This document shows, one piece after another, positions 53,797 through 62,404 of a stretch of DNA of 64,000 bases. The notes beneath the pieces are model-generated. The model saw only the letters and a list, made by a program, of their open reading frames with translations. It did no database searches and had not been told where the DNA came from. The DNA comes from Chitinophagaceae bacterium. GTDB taxonomy: Bacteria; Bacteroidota; Bacteroidia; Chitinophagales; Chitinophagaceae. The stretch lies in NCBI GenBank assembly GCA_016720825.1, contig JADKJV010000008.1:124001-188000 (forward strand), in the 5' to 3' direction. The position numbers were made by a program, and so were the translations under genes. How positions within the stretch are numbered: the first letter of the stretch is position 1; each line of letters starts with the position of its first letter.

Positions 53797-56700
53797 ATGC
53801 GAAAAATTTACTTTTCACTGCTGACACTTATTTGTTTTTTACAGGCTGGTGCACAAACAACACACAGGCCGCAGGCTGCTCTTACTCCTGGGAATATTGT
53901 TGTTTACCGTGTGGGGATGGATCTGCAGCATTAACAAATGCGGCGACTGCAGCATTTATTGATGAGTATACGACTGCTGGTACATTAGTTCAGTCTATAC
54001 CTTTGCCTACTGCTACATCAGGACTTAATAAGAGAATTACATGCTCAGGAACTGCCACATCAGAGGGGCTCATAACGCGTTCTGCAGATAAGCAGTATGT
54101 AGTTGTTACAGGGTATGATGCAGCATTAGCTACAGCTTCAGTTGCAGGTTCTGCATCAGTACTCATTAATAGGGTTGTAGGTCGAATAGCAAGTGATGGA
54201 ACAATTGACGCTACAACTGCATTAACAGATTACTCAACAGGCAGCAATCCGCGCTCTGTTACCTCAACTAATGGTACTGAATTTTGGGTAACTGGCGGGG
54301 CAGGGGGGCCTAGATATGCAACATTAGGTTCAACTACATCAGTTCAAATTAGTACTGGCTCTACGAATATCAGGCAAACAAATATTTTCAACAGCCAACT
54401 GTATATGACTACTGCTTCCGGAACCATAAGGTTAGCCACTATCGGAACAGGTTTGCCAACAACGGCGGGTCAAACAATCACAAACCTCCCTGGTTTTCCA
54501 ACTGCAGGTGGTAGCCCATATGGTTTTTTCTTTGCAGATCTTGATGCGGGTGTGTCTGGTGCCGATGTGGTTTATGTCGCTGATGATGGTGGAGGAACCG
54601 GATTTCAGAAATATTCACTGGTTGGTGGTGTATGGACTTTAAACGGTAATATAGCAGTTACAGGAAATGCTCTTCGTTCAATTACAGCGACTGTTACTGG
54701 TTCTAACGTTACTCTCTATGGAGTTAATGGTACATCAATTGTTTCCATTACAGATATTGGCGGCTATAATGCCGCAATATCTGGCACTGTAACAACTCTT
54801 GTAGCTGCTCCTGCTAATACTGCTTTTAGAGGGATCGCATTTGCCCCTGAGGCATTATCAAGCCCAGTAATTTCTGTATCACCTGGTTCTTTGTCTGGAT
54901 ATGTTACCCAACTGGCTACTCCTTCCACTTCACAGACATTCAGCGTAACTGCTTCCAACCTCAGTCCTTCAAACGGAACACTCACTGTTACTTCAAGTTC
55001 ACCTGCTAATATTGAAGTATCACCTGATGGTTCAACCTGGACTGGTTCTTACAGTACACTCGCTTATACAGGTGGTGGTATTTCTTCACCCGGTACTACG
55101 GTTTATGTAAGACTGACCGGTGCTACTGCAGGTCCTGTTACTGGTACAGTAACTGTTTCCGGTGGTACAGCATCAAATGCCAATGTGAATATTACAGGGG
55201 CTGTTATCCAGAATTATTATTCCAAAGCAGCAGGCAGCCTTGCAGCACCAGCTACCTGGGGTACTGTTGCAGATGGCAGTGGTTCTGCACCTGTAAACTT
55301 TACAGCGGATGGACAGATTTTCATTGTTGCCAACAGGGCCAGTACCACACTCGATGCTAACTGGACCGTTTCAGGCGGCAGTTCTAAAATAGTAGTAGGT
55401 AATGGCGTTGCAGCTACAGAGTTCGTAATCCCCAATACTTTTACTGTAACGGGTACAACCGATGTGGCCAATAACGGCACACTGCGACTGGAGAATACAA
55501 CCCTGCCAACGCTGGGTGCACTCGCAACCGGAAGCACCGTGAATTATGCACAGGCCGTAGCTGCCAATGCAAACGCCGGCACTTACTATAACCTGGTATT
55601 GACCGGTTCCACTAAAAAATTATCAGCAGGAACAACGACTGTCAACGGTAATTTCACATTGGATAACGTAACTGATTTCAACGGTGCAGCTTCACCTTTC
55701 TCTACACTCAGTCTCGCCGGTAATTTAAATATGATCAATGGTTCCACTTTTGAAACCGGAGCCACCGGTGATGCCAACAGGCTTACACTGGCGCTGACCG
55801 GTTCAGGAACACAAACACTCGGTGACGGTACCATTCGTGTTTTCCGTCTTCAAACTGCAGCAGTTCCTGTAACTACATTGAACATACAGCTCGGCGCATC
55901 TACAAACTTAGTACTGGGTAATCCTTCCAGCGGTGGTTTAAACCTGCTGCAGAATACACATACACTCAGTATCGGTTCAGGTACACTGACGATTACTTTA
56001 TCTGGTTTCTTCAGTGCTACCAATATTGGTACGATCACCGGTGGCAATACATCCAACCTCGTGGTTGATAAAACAAGCGGTGGTACAGGAATCGGATCAG
56101 TAAGTTTCACTGCCGGTTCACAAACACTGAATAACTTCAGCTATAATGCAGCCGGTACAGGTTCAAATAACCTTACACTCGGTTCACCGCTTACTGTAAA
56201 TGGTACGCTGACACTCACTGCAGGTAATATTGCACTCGGTGCCAATAACCTGGCTGTTGCAGCACTCAGTGGTGGTTCTGCCACTTCATACATTGCTACC
56301 ACAGGAGCCGGTGCATTCACCTTGCCAAATATTGGCAGTACACCGGTTGTATTCCCTGTAGGGCCAAGCACCACACTGTATCATCCGGCAACGATTACCA
56401 ATACCGGTACCGTAGATAATTTCTCTGTAAAAGTGGCATCAGCCGCTCCTCCTTGCTCCCCGGCAGCCCAAAGCGTAACTGCCACCTGGGAAATCAGTGA
56501 AGCTGTAGCAGGTGGTTCTAACTGCGCGCTGTCACTGGACTTTACCGGTGCCGCCATCGGAGCAGGATTTGCCCCTTCGGGCGCACAGGTTGTGCATTGC
56601 AACGGTGCTGTTTCTGATTATCACAATGGTACCGTAACAGGTACTGTTGCTGCAGGTTCAGGCTTTACCAGTTTCTCACCCATTGGTATCAGCAATGATA

Positions 56701-57263
56701 TCGTGGTACTGCCTGTAAGCTTTACAACAGTAAAAGCCAGCCAGCTGGGTTCTGCTGTAAAAGTTGACTGGACCAATGCGACCGAATCAGGCGTTCAGCA
56801 ATACATTGTTGAAAGATCTGCTGATGGTTCTTCATTCAGCACTCTGGGCAACCAGGCTGCTTTAGGAAATAACAACAGCCGTATGTCTTATGTATATACT
56901 GATGCTGCCCCTGTAAACGGAACCGGTTATTACCGCATCCGTGCAATCATGATCAATGGCACAGAAAAATACAGTGCAGTTGTCAGGGTTAATACCAAAG
57001 CAAACGCTGAAACACTCACCGTATATCCCAACCCTGTAACAGGTGGCCAGTTCTCCCTGCAACTCGGTGGTTATGCCAAAGGAATCTACCAGGTACGCCT
57101 CACCAACGCTGCCGGCCAGCTGGTTTATACCCGCGCCATCAGCCACAATGGTGGTTCAGCTACAGAAAGCATCCAGCTTCCTGCAACTGTTCAGCCTGGT
57201 CTTTATACACTGGAACTGATTTCTACAGAACAAAAATGGACCAAGTCACTGTTGGTTAAGTAA
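53797..57263 (+). CDS. Large secreted protein with propeller-like N-terminal region and T9SS type A domain, cluster member 5, one frameshift
   Basis: From ATG 53797 the signal peptide reads MRKIYFSLLTLICFLQAGAQ and continues to ALTPGNIVVYRVG. Adding one G to the four-G run near 53915 joins it to DGSAALTNAATAAFIDEYTT. The first 350 residues have repeated blade-like strands (DKQYVVVTGYDAAL, GTEFWVTGGAGGPRY, ADVVYVADDGGGTGFQKYSL), as in beta-propellers. Then a choice-of-anchor-like Ig domain (SLSGYVTQLATPSTSQTFSV), a long series of short strands (TVNGNFTLDNVTDFNG, GTLTLTAGNIALGANNLAV), NCALSLDFTGAAIG, the Fibronectin-like VDWTNATESGVQQYIVERSA, and the type A domain VYPNPVTGGQFSLQLGG to KSLLVK. 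The corrected length is about 1,155 residues. Function unknown. Confidence 0.83.
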
Positions 57264-57284
57264 TATCAGCAGTTGATATAATTA

Positions 57285-57316
57285 GAAAAGCGGATCATTT
57301 ATATGATCCGCTTTTC
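57285..57316. terminator. Bidirectional terminator after cluster member 5
   Basis: A perfect palindrome GAAAAGCGGATCAT / ATGATCCGCTTTTC with loop TTAT lies between convergent genes and could stop both. Confidence 0.85.
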
Positions 57317-57360
57317 TTTTATATTAAATTCCAAATAACAAATCACAAATTCCAAACTCT

Positions 57361-57402
57361 TCACTTTGTGGTCTTTGTTATCCTTTGTGCACTTTGTGGT
57401 AA
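57361..57402. repeat. Partial CACAAAG-family repeat
   Basis: TCACTTTGTGGTCTTTGTTA and CTTTGTGCACTTTGTGGTAA repeat the words of the palindromes at 3815, 58203 and 63567. It lies next to the 3' end of the VIT gene. Confidence 0.6.
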
Positions 57403-57410
57403 AAAAAAGG

Positions 57411-58130
57411 CTATCCTTCTATCAACTTCGCAACTCCAAACGCCGCACCCGCCGCTGCCGCACCAATCATCATCACCCTGAACGCACCCCACCAAACATT
57501 CACTCCCGTCATTTTGCTTTTGAAGAACCCAAAAATGAATAAACAGATCAGCGTTACAATCACTGACAGTTTCAACCCGTCCAGCGGTGTATCCACAAAG
57601 AAATAGGGGCTGAGGGGAATAATGCCACCTACAATATAAGAGAACCCGATATTGAGTGCTGATTTGCGCGCTCTTTTGGGATCGGGTTTGTCGAGTCCCA
57701 GTTCATATTTCATCATGAAATCAACCCAGTTCTTTTTATCACGTGCAATTTCTTCTGTGGCTTTATCCTGCAGTTCCGGACTCAGTCCGATATTGGCAAA
57801 AAACTCTTTGGTTTCCGCGATCTCCCTGTCACGGAGATTATCCACTTCGTAATATTCCCTTCTTTCTTCGCTGTTGTAATGATCCTGTTCAGTCTTACCG
57901 GCCAGGTAGCCACCCAGTCCCATGGCAATGGAACCCGCTGCAATTTCTGCAATACCCGCGATGATGATAATGCTCGTGCCATCTGCACCAACCGCACCGC
58001 TTAATCCCGCTGCGAGGGCAAAGGGAACGGTGAGACCATCACTCATACCGATTACAATATCTCTCAGCATTTCGCTGCTCTGTAAATGTTCTTCTGTGTG
58101 AATGGGTTCGTGGTGCAGGTGTGTATCCAT
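57411..58130 (-). CDS. VIT1/CCC1 family transporter
   Basis: A 239-residue membrane protein of the family that moves iron(II) or manganese out of the cytoplasm or into stores. The signature is HLQSSEMLRDIVIGMSDGLT and VPFALAAGLSGAVGA in helix 1, then IAEIAAGSIAMGLGGYLAGK in helix 2. A cytoplasmic helical insert with Glu-rich EERREYYEVDNLRDREIAET, likely a metal-binding arm, precedes three C-terminal helices ending at FGVAKLIEG. Length and layout are normal. It stands alone between the giant gene cluster and rocD, flanked by CACAAAG repeats on both sides. Confidence 0.9.
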   Translation of the reverse strand: MDTHLHHEPIHTEEHLQSSEMLRDIVIGMSDGLTVPFALAAGLSGAVGADGTSIIIIAGIAEIAAGSIAMGLGGYLAGKTEQDHYNSEERREYYEVDNLRDREIAETKEFFANIGLSPELQDKATEEIARDKKNWVDFMMKYELGLDKPDPKRARKSALNIGFSYIVGGIIPLSPYFFVDTPLDGLKLSVIVTLICLFIFGFFKSKMTGVNVWWGAFRVMMIGAAAAGAAFGVAKLIEG

Positions 58131-58202
58131 AATGAAGGGGTTGGGGGCAAATGTCGGGAAAATAATCCTGTAAAAGAAAGACTACTGATTGGGAGAATAC
58201 AG

Positions 58203-58330
58203 AACCACCCTCCTTCGCTTCGCTTCGGCGGGCAGGCAACGTACACAAAGAAAATACACAAGGTTCACAAAGTATTCACCCTTGCGTCCTTTGTGTATTC
58301 ACTTTGTGCCCTTTGTGGTAAAAATTTTAT
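58203..58330. repeat. CACAAAG/CGAAGCG dispersed repeat, copy A
   Basis: It contains CACCCTCCTTCGCTTCGCTT, CGGCGGGCAGGCAACGTACA, CACAAGGTTCACAAAG and CCTTTGTGTATTCACTTTGT. The reverse complement of 63567-63695 matches almost base for base. The two ends pair with each other (CACAAAG against CTTTGTG). It lies between the VIT gene and rocD. Confidence 0.85.
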
Positions 58331-59565
58331 TATTTCAGACAATCTAAGGATTTCCCGATGATCTCCACCGATTCCATGATTTGTTTATAATTGATCACCA
58401 GCGGCGGTGCAAACCTGATTTTATCTCCATGCGTCGGTTTTGCCAGCAACCCGTTTTCTTTCAGTTCGAGGCAGAGTTTCCATGCCGCATCCGGGTCTTC
58501 ATGTTTAATAACGATTGCATTCAGCAACCCTTTGCCACGGATCGTTTTTATAAAAGGTGATTTGAGTTTAGCCAGTTCCGTGCGCAGCAATTCTCCCATT
58601 TGCGTGGCATTAATATCCATGTTCTCATCTTTCAGTACCTGCAATGCCATCATGGATGTGGCGCAGGCGAGGGGATTGCCGCCATACGTGGAACCATGTT
58701 CACCGGGTTTGATGGTAAGCATAATTTCATCACTGGCCAACACCACACTCACGGGCATCATACCACCGCTGAGTGCTTTACCAAGGATCAGTATATCTGG
58801 CTTTACATTTTCATGATCACAGGCGAGGATTCGTCCGGTACGTGCCAGACCGGTTTGTATTTCATCCGCCATGAATAATACGTTGGCTTTTTCACAGAGT
58901 GATTTGGCCTGCATCAGGTAACCTTCATCCGGCACCACCACACCGGCTTCACCCTGGATAGGTTCAAACAGGAAACCCGCTACGTTGGGATCTTCCAAAG
59001 CTTTGGCTAGTGCATGGATATCGTTAAAGGGAATCGATTTAAAACCGGGGGTAAAAGGACCGAAGCCTTCTTTGGCAGAAGGATCGGAACTGAATGAAAT
59101 GATCGTACTCGTACGTCCGTGGAAATTACCCTCGCATACTACAATCACTGCTTTGTTTGATTCAATCCCTTTTACCTGGTAGGCCCATTTGCGGCAGAGT
59201 TTGATAGCTGTTTCAACAGCTTCGGCACCGGTATTCATCGGTAATACTTTATCGTAACCGAAATAACCGGTAATGTATCTCGCGAAATCGCCCAGCAGGT
59301 CGTTATGAAATGCACGGCTTGTCAGCGTCAGTTTCTGCGCCTGCCTGATAAATGCTTCCATGATCCGCGGGTGGCAATGCCCCTGGTTCACGGCAGAATA
59401 GCCACTGAGGTAATCAAAATATTTTTTGCCATCCACATCCCAGAGATATACACCTTCGCCTTTTTCAAGGACGACAGGTATTGGATGGTAATTGTGTGCA
59501 CCGTATTGTTCTTCGAGTGCTAAGTATTTGGCGGTCTTTGCTGATGTGTTTAAGTTGACTGACAT
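58330..59565 (-). CDS. rocD: Ornithine--oxo-acid aminotransferase
   Basis: RocD moves the delta-amino group of ornithine to 2-oxoglutarate to give glutamate semialdehyde, a step in arginine and proline metabolism. The 411-residue fold-type I enzyme starts MSVNLNTSAKTAKYLALEEQ at 59565. Motifs are YGAHNYHPIPVVLEKGEG, VYLWDVDGKKYFDYLSGYSA, NTGAEAVETAIKLCRKWAY, EGNFHGRTSTIISFS, the LLFADEIQTGLARTG-like MADEIQTGLARTG, the PLP lysine in LILGKALSGGMMPVS, and GEHGSTYGGNPLACA. Length is normal. A longer upstream frame exists but falls in simple repeats and is not used. It has a promoter near 59723 and a possible leader peptide. Confidence 0.94.
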   Translation of the reverse strand: MSVNLNTSAKTAKYLALEEQYGAHNYHPIPVVLEKGEGVYLWDVDGKKYFDYLSGYSAVNQGHCHPRIMEAFIRQAQKLTLTSRAFHNDLLGDFARYITGYFGYDKVLPMNTGAEAVETAIKLCRKWAYQVKGIESNKAVIVVCEGNFHGRTSTIISFSSDPSAKEGFGPFTPGFKSIPFNDIHALAKALEDPNVAGFLFEPIQGEAGVVVPDEGYLMQAKSLCEKANVLFMADEIQTGLARTGRILACDHENVKPDILILGKALSGGMMPVSVVLASDEIMLTIKPGEHGSTYGGNPLACATSMMALQVLKDENMDINATQMGELLRTELAKLKSPFIKTIRGKGLLNAIVIKHEDPDAAWKLCLELKENGLLAKPTHGDKIRFAPPLVINYKQIMESVEIIGKSLDCLK

Positions 59566-59615
59566 AAACAGGGAGTTTAATAATTGAGAATTGAAAATGG
59601 ATAATTGAGAATGAG

Positions 59616-59633
59616 GCGACCGGATGCGGTCGC
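59616..59633 (-). promoter_or_regulatory. Leader hairpin upstream of rocD
   Basis: Perfect 7-bp stem GCGACCG / CGGTCGC with a 4-base loop lies between the possible leader peptide and the rocD start. It has no T run, so it would not stop transcription by itself; a role in attenuation is speculation. Confidence 0.4.
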
Positions 59634-59641
59634 AGGATTGA

Positions 59642-59713
59642 TTATCCTCGATGGTTGAGCAGGTCAAGATTCTGCTGCAGGAAATAGACGATCTGTTTAT
59701 TCAGTGTTGTCAT
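59642..59713 (-). CDS. Possible 23-residue leader peptide upstream of rocD
   Basis: On the minus strand an ATG at 59713, nine bases past a good -7 box, opens a 23-codon frame: MTTLNKQIVYFLQQNLDLLN followed by HRG and a stop. It is too short to recognise. The short distance from the promoter fits the phylum's near-leaderless mRNAs. It lies 76 bases before rocD on the same strand. It may be a leader peptide, a tiny protein or chance. No codon bias or homologue argument is available. Confidence 0.3.
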   Translation of the reverse strand: MTTLNKQIVYFLQQNLDLLNHRG

Positions 59714-59722
59714 GAATGAATA

Positions 59723-59754
59723 CAAATTTACGATTTTTTCCCCGCATGCCCAAG
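59723..59754 (-). promoter_or_regulatory. Bacteroidota-type promoter for rocD
   Basis: On the minus strand TTG (59752-59754 region) and TAAATTTG (59723-59730) are separated by about 20 bases, an excellent match to TTG-N19-20-TAnnTTTG. Transcription would begin near 59716 and run towards rocD. Confidence 0.6.
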
Positions 59755-59796
59755 CAGGCTACCCGGATGTGTGTAGTGTACTGATTCTGATCAGGT

Positions 59797-60618
59797 TCAG
59801 GGTATCTGAATCGTCCTGGTAAAAAAAGAAGAAGGGAAAACGGGCAAGGGCGGTGCTTCATTGTAAATACCATAAACGGTACTGCCGCTGCCGGTCATGG
59901 ATGCATACAAGGCCCCGTTTTTATACAACAGGTTCCTGAGTGCCTCAATTTCCGGATGTGAAGGAAAAACAGATGCTTCAAAATCATTCTTCAGCTTGTC
60001 TTTCCATGACCCGGGTTCAGCTTTGATTATTTCTGCAAGTGGAATTACTGTTTCGGAAGGCTGGATACCGGCAAAAGCTTCCCGGGTGCTGATATGTATA
60101 CCGGGATTGATGATCATGATATATTTCCCGGACAGATTTACTGCAATGGGTTCCAGGATTTCACCGCGGCCGGTAACCAGGCAAGGCGTGTTGTATATAA
60201 AGAAAGGGCAGTCGCTGCCAAGCATTGCTGCATAGTGTACCAGTTGTTCACGGTTCAGCGCCAGTCCCCCCAGGTTGCTGATCATTTGCAATGCATAAGC
60301 CCCGTCGGCACTGCCTGCGCCCAAACCGGCTCCGGGTGGAATCATTTTATGCAGGTGCATTTTCACCGGAATGAGGGAGGGGAAATCTTTTTTCAGAAGC
60401 TGCCAGGCTTTCACACAAATATTATCATCCAGGTTGCCGGGAACAGGAATACCAGAAATAGAAAACTGAACTGATTTGCCGGAAGGATCAGGAATGATTT
60501 CAAGAATATCGTGAATGGGCAGGGGAAAGAAAACAGATTGTATATCGTGGAAACCATCAGTCCGCTTGCGGATGACCTGCAGGCCGAGGTTGATCTTTAC
60601 AGGGGGAAAATAAATCAC
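59797..60618 (-). CDS. ispE: 4-diphosphocytidyl-2-C-methyl-D-erythritol kinase
   Basis: IspE phosphorylates CDP-methylerythritol in the MEP pathway to isoprenoids. The GHMP-kinase protein of 273 residues begins MIYFPPVKINLGLQVIRKRT (GTG start at 60618, where an in-frame stop lies just before), has DGFHDIQSVFFPLPI, the ATP-binding glycine-rich loop PPGAGLGAGSADGAYAL, CPFFIYNTPCLVTGRGE, and the C-terminal MTGSGSTVYGIYN. Length is normal. It is 47 bases downstream of the bifunctional nuclease gene and probably in one transcript with it; the enzymes are functionally unrelated. Its stop codon falls in a sequence with chance resemblance to part of a TPP riboswitch. Confidence 0.94.
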   Translation of the reverse strand: MIYFPPVKINLGLQVIRKRTDGFHDIQSVFFPLPIHDILEIIPDPSGKSVQFSISGIPVPGNLDDNICVKAWQLLKKDFPSLIPVKMHLHKMIPPGAGLGAGSADGAYALQMISNLGGLALNREQLVHYAAMLGSDCPFFIYNTPCLVTGRGEILEPIAVNLSGKYIMIINPGIHISTREAFAGIQPSETVIPLAEIIKAEPGSWKDKLKNDFEASVFPSHPEIEALRNLLYKNGALYASMTGSGSTVYGIYNEAPPLPVFPSSFFTRTIQIP

Positions 60619-60665
60619 CGGCAGCGGTTAAGGATTACAAAATGGAATGACTGTACAGGGAAGTC

Positions 60666-61271
60666 TCAGCTTTTCTTGCGGCGGCTGTTGATTTCATCCC
60701 GGATCGCAATGGCGCGGATATAATCTTCGTTGTCCAGCACTTCGTTCAGCAGGGTGTTCAGTTCTTCGAGGCTCATCGTTTTGAGGTCATCATGGGCACC
60801 GGTTTTTTCATCTTCCACCATCACTTCCTGTTTGGCTTTTTTCTTTTTACCGGTACCGGAATCTTCCATCAGGATACCTGCACTGTCCAGGATATTCTCG
60901 TACGTATAAACCGGGCAGCCAAAACGGACGGCAAGGGCAATCGCATCGGAAGTCCGGGAATCAATTTCAATCGTATCGTTTTCGGTTGAACAAACCAGTT
61001 TGGAATAGAAAATACCTTCCTGCAGGTCGCAGATAATGATTTCAAGGAGGTCAATCGCGAAGGCATTCATGAAATTCTTCATCAGGTCGTGGGTGAGGGG
61101 CCGGCTGGGTTGCATTTTTTCAAGGGCCACAGCAATAGCCTGTGCTTCAAACCCGCCGATTACGATAGGCAGCCGGCGCAATCCGTTCACTTCACCTAAT
61201 ACAACAGCATAGGAATGGGTCTGCGTAATGCTGTGTGAAAGGGCTACAATTTCCAGTTCTATCTTCTTCAT
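60666..61271 (-). CDS. Bifunctional nuclease family protein (DUF151) with C-terminal UVR motif
   Basis: The 201-residue protein has the DUF151 domain at residues 1-130 (RLPIVIGGFEAQAIAVALEK, RPLTHDLMKNFM, EIDSRTSDAIALAVRFGCPV), named for a plant protein with nuclease activity on RNA and DNA. A linker with KKKKAKQEV follows, then a UvrB/UvrC interaction motif (LEELNTLLNEVLDNEDYIRA, AIAIRDEI) at 165-195. The two-part form is common in Bacteroidota. The biochemical role in bacteria is not settled. It precedes ispE on the same strand. Confidence 0.9.
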   Translation of the reverse strand: MKKIELEIVALSHSITQTHSYAVVLGEVNGLRRLPIVIGGFEAQAIAVALEKMQPSRPLTHDLMKNFMNAFAIDLLEIIICDLQEGIFYSKLVCSTENDTIEIDSRTSDAIALAVRFGCPVYTYENILDSAGILMEDSGTGKKKKAKQEVMVEDEKTGAHDDLKTMSLEELNTLLNEVLDNEDYIRAIAIRDEINSRRKKS

Positions 61272-61337
61272 AGATTATCCCACGAAACTAATGATTTTTA
61301 ACTAATTGAAAACTGAGAAAACAGGGTCGTTTTTTAA

Positions 61338-61370
61338 TAAAAAAAAGGGGATACCGTTCTGGAATCCCCT
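61338..61370 (-). terminator. Rho-independent terminator after etfA
   Basis: On the minus strand a stem AGGGGAT / ATCCCCT with an 11-base loop is followed by a run of T. It lies between the etfA stop and the next gene on that strand. Confidence 0.78.
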
Positions 61371-61388
61371 ATTGTATAATGATTATTA

Positions 61389-62354
61389 TCAGGCAGTTCC
61401 TTTCAGCTTTTTAATCGCTGCGGTCATCTGGGGTACAACTTCAAAAGCATCGCCCACAATGCCATAATCGGCCGCCTTGAAGAAGGGGGCTTCCGGGTCT
61501 TTATTGATCACCACAATCACCTTGCTGCGGTTCACTCCGGCCAGGTGCTGGATGGCTCCTGAAATCCCGATGGCGATATACAAATTGGGGGCAATCGCAA
61601 AACCGGTTTGTCCCACGTGCTCATTATGCGGGCGCCAATGTGCATCTGCCACAGGGCGGCTGCAGGCCGTTGCCGCATGCAGGGCTTTGGCCAGGTCTTC
61701 CACGATACCCCAGTTTTCTGGGCCTTTCATACCACGGCCGGCACTGACCACGATTTCGGCTTCCGTCAGCACCACATCACCACTGGCTTTGCTGGTGTTG
61801 GTTACTTTCACTGAAGGTGCTCCGGGGCTAACTGCCATTTTTGTAACAGCAGCAGCAGCTCCGCCGGTTTTCACCGCATAGGCATTCGGGTTGAGTGCAA
61901 TGATTTTAATATCGCTGTTTACTTTGATATCGGCATACGCTTTTCCGGAGCATCCATTCCTGCGAACCACAAATCCATTGCTGGTATCGGGCCGGGCCAC
62001 TGCACGCGCAATCAAACCGGCTTTAAGGCGGGCAGATAAACGGGGTGACAGGGCTTTGCCATTTACATTATTTGATAAAACCACTACGGTAGCGCCTGTA
62101 CTGCCGGCTGCATCAGCTACCAGTTTCGCGAACATTTTTGCATCAAAATGGGCCAGGGCCGCATCATCTGCATGATGGATAGCGGTTACTCCGTACTGAC
62201 CCAGGGCGGCCAGGTCTTCCGAAACAGGACCAGCCACAAATCCTTCCGCAGTTGTTCCAAGTTGGGCAGCCACAGCAGCACCATAAGAAATTGCTTCCAG
62301 GGAAGATTTTTTTACGTGGCCGTCGGCGGTATCGATATAAATTAAGACTGACAT
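61389..62354 (-). CDS. etfA: Electron transfer flavoprotein subunit alpha
   Basis: EtfA carries the FAD of the heterodimer that takes electrons from acyl-CoA dehydrogenases. The 321-residue chain starts MSVLIYIDTADGHVKKSSLE. Its N-terminal half has SAGRGMKGPENWG in the linker; the C-terminal FAD domain has SRPVADAHWRPHNEHVGQTG, LYIAIGISGAIQHLAGVNRS and VINKDPEAPFFKAADYGIVG, which are diagnostic. Length is normal. It follows etfB after a 50-base gap that contains CATTCAA-type repeats, and both are transcribed as an operon ending in a terminator. A link to fatty acid or branched-chain oxidation is expected from the family. Confidence 0.96.
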   Translation of the reverse strand: MSVLIYIDTADGHVKKSSLEAISYGAAVAAQLGTTAEGFVAGPVSEDLAALGQYGVTAIHHADDAALAHFDAKMFAKLVADAAGSTGATVVVLSNNVNGKALSPRLSARLKAGLIARAVARPDTSNGFVVRRNGCSGKAYADIKVNSDIKIIALNPNAYAVKTGGAAAAVTKMAVSPGAPSVKVTNTSKASGDVVLTEAEIVVSAGRGMKGPENWGIVEDLAKALHAATACSRPVADAHWRPHNEHVGQTGFAIAPNLYIAIGISGAIQHLAGVNRSKVIVVINKDPEAPFFKAADYGIVGDAFEVVPQMTAAIKKLKGTA

Positions 62355-62404
62355 ATGAAATGTTGAATGTTGAGTTTTGAATTTTGAATGATCAGGACCC
62401 TTAG

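Noticed and set aside
57411..58330. Repeats around the VIT gene as insertion-sequence ends.
   Set aside because: The VIT gene is a normal family member and no transposase or target duplication is seen; copies of the repeat also occur without a gene between them.
59780..59830. On the minus strand ACCCTGAACCTGATCAGAAT resembles the 3' half of a TPP riboswitch.
   Set aside because: The 5' half (GGGGTGC and CTGAGA parts) is missing, the stretch covers the end of ispE, and the next gene is rocD, not a thiamine gene. Best seen as chance.
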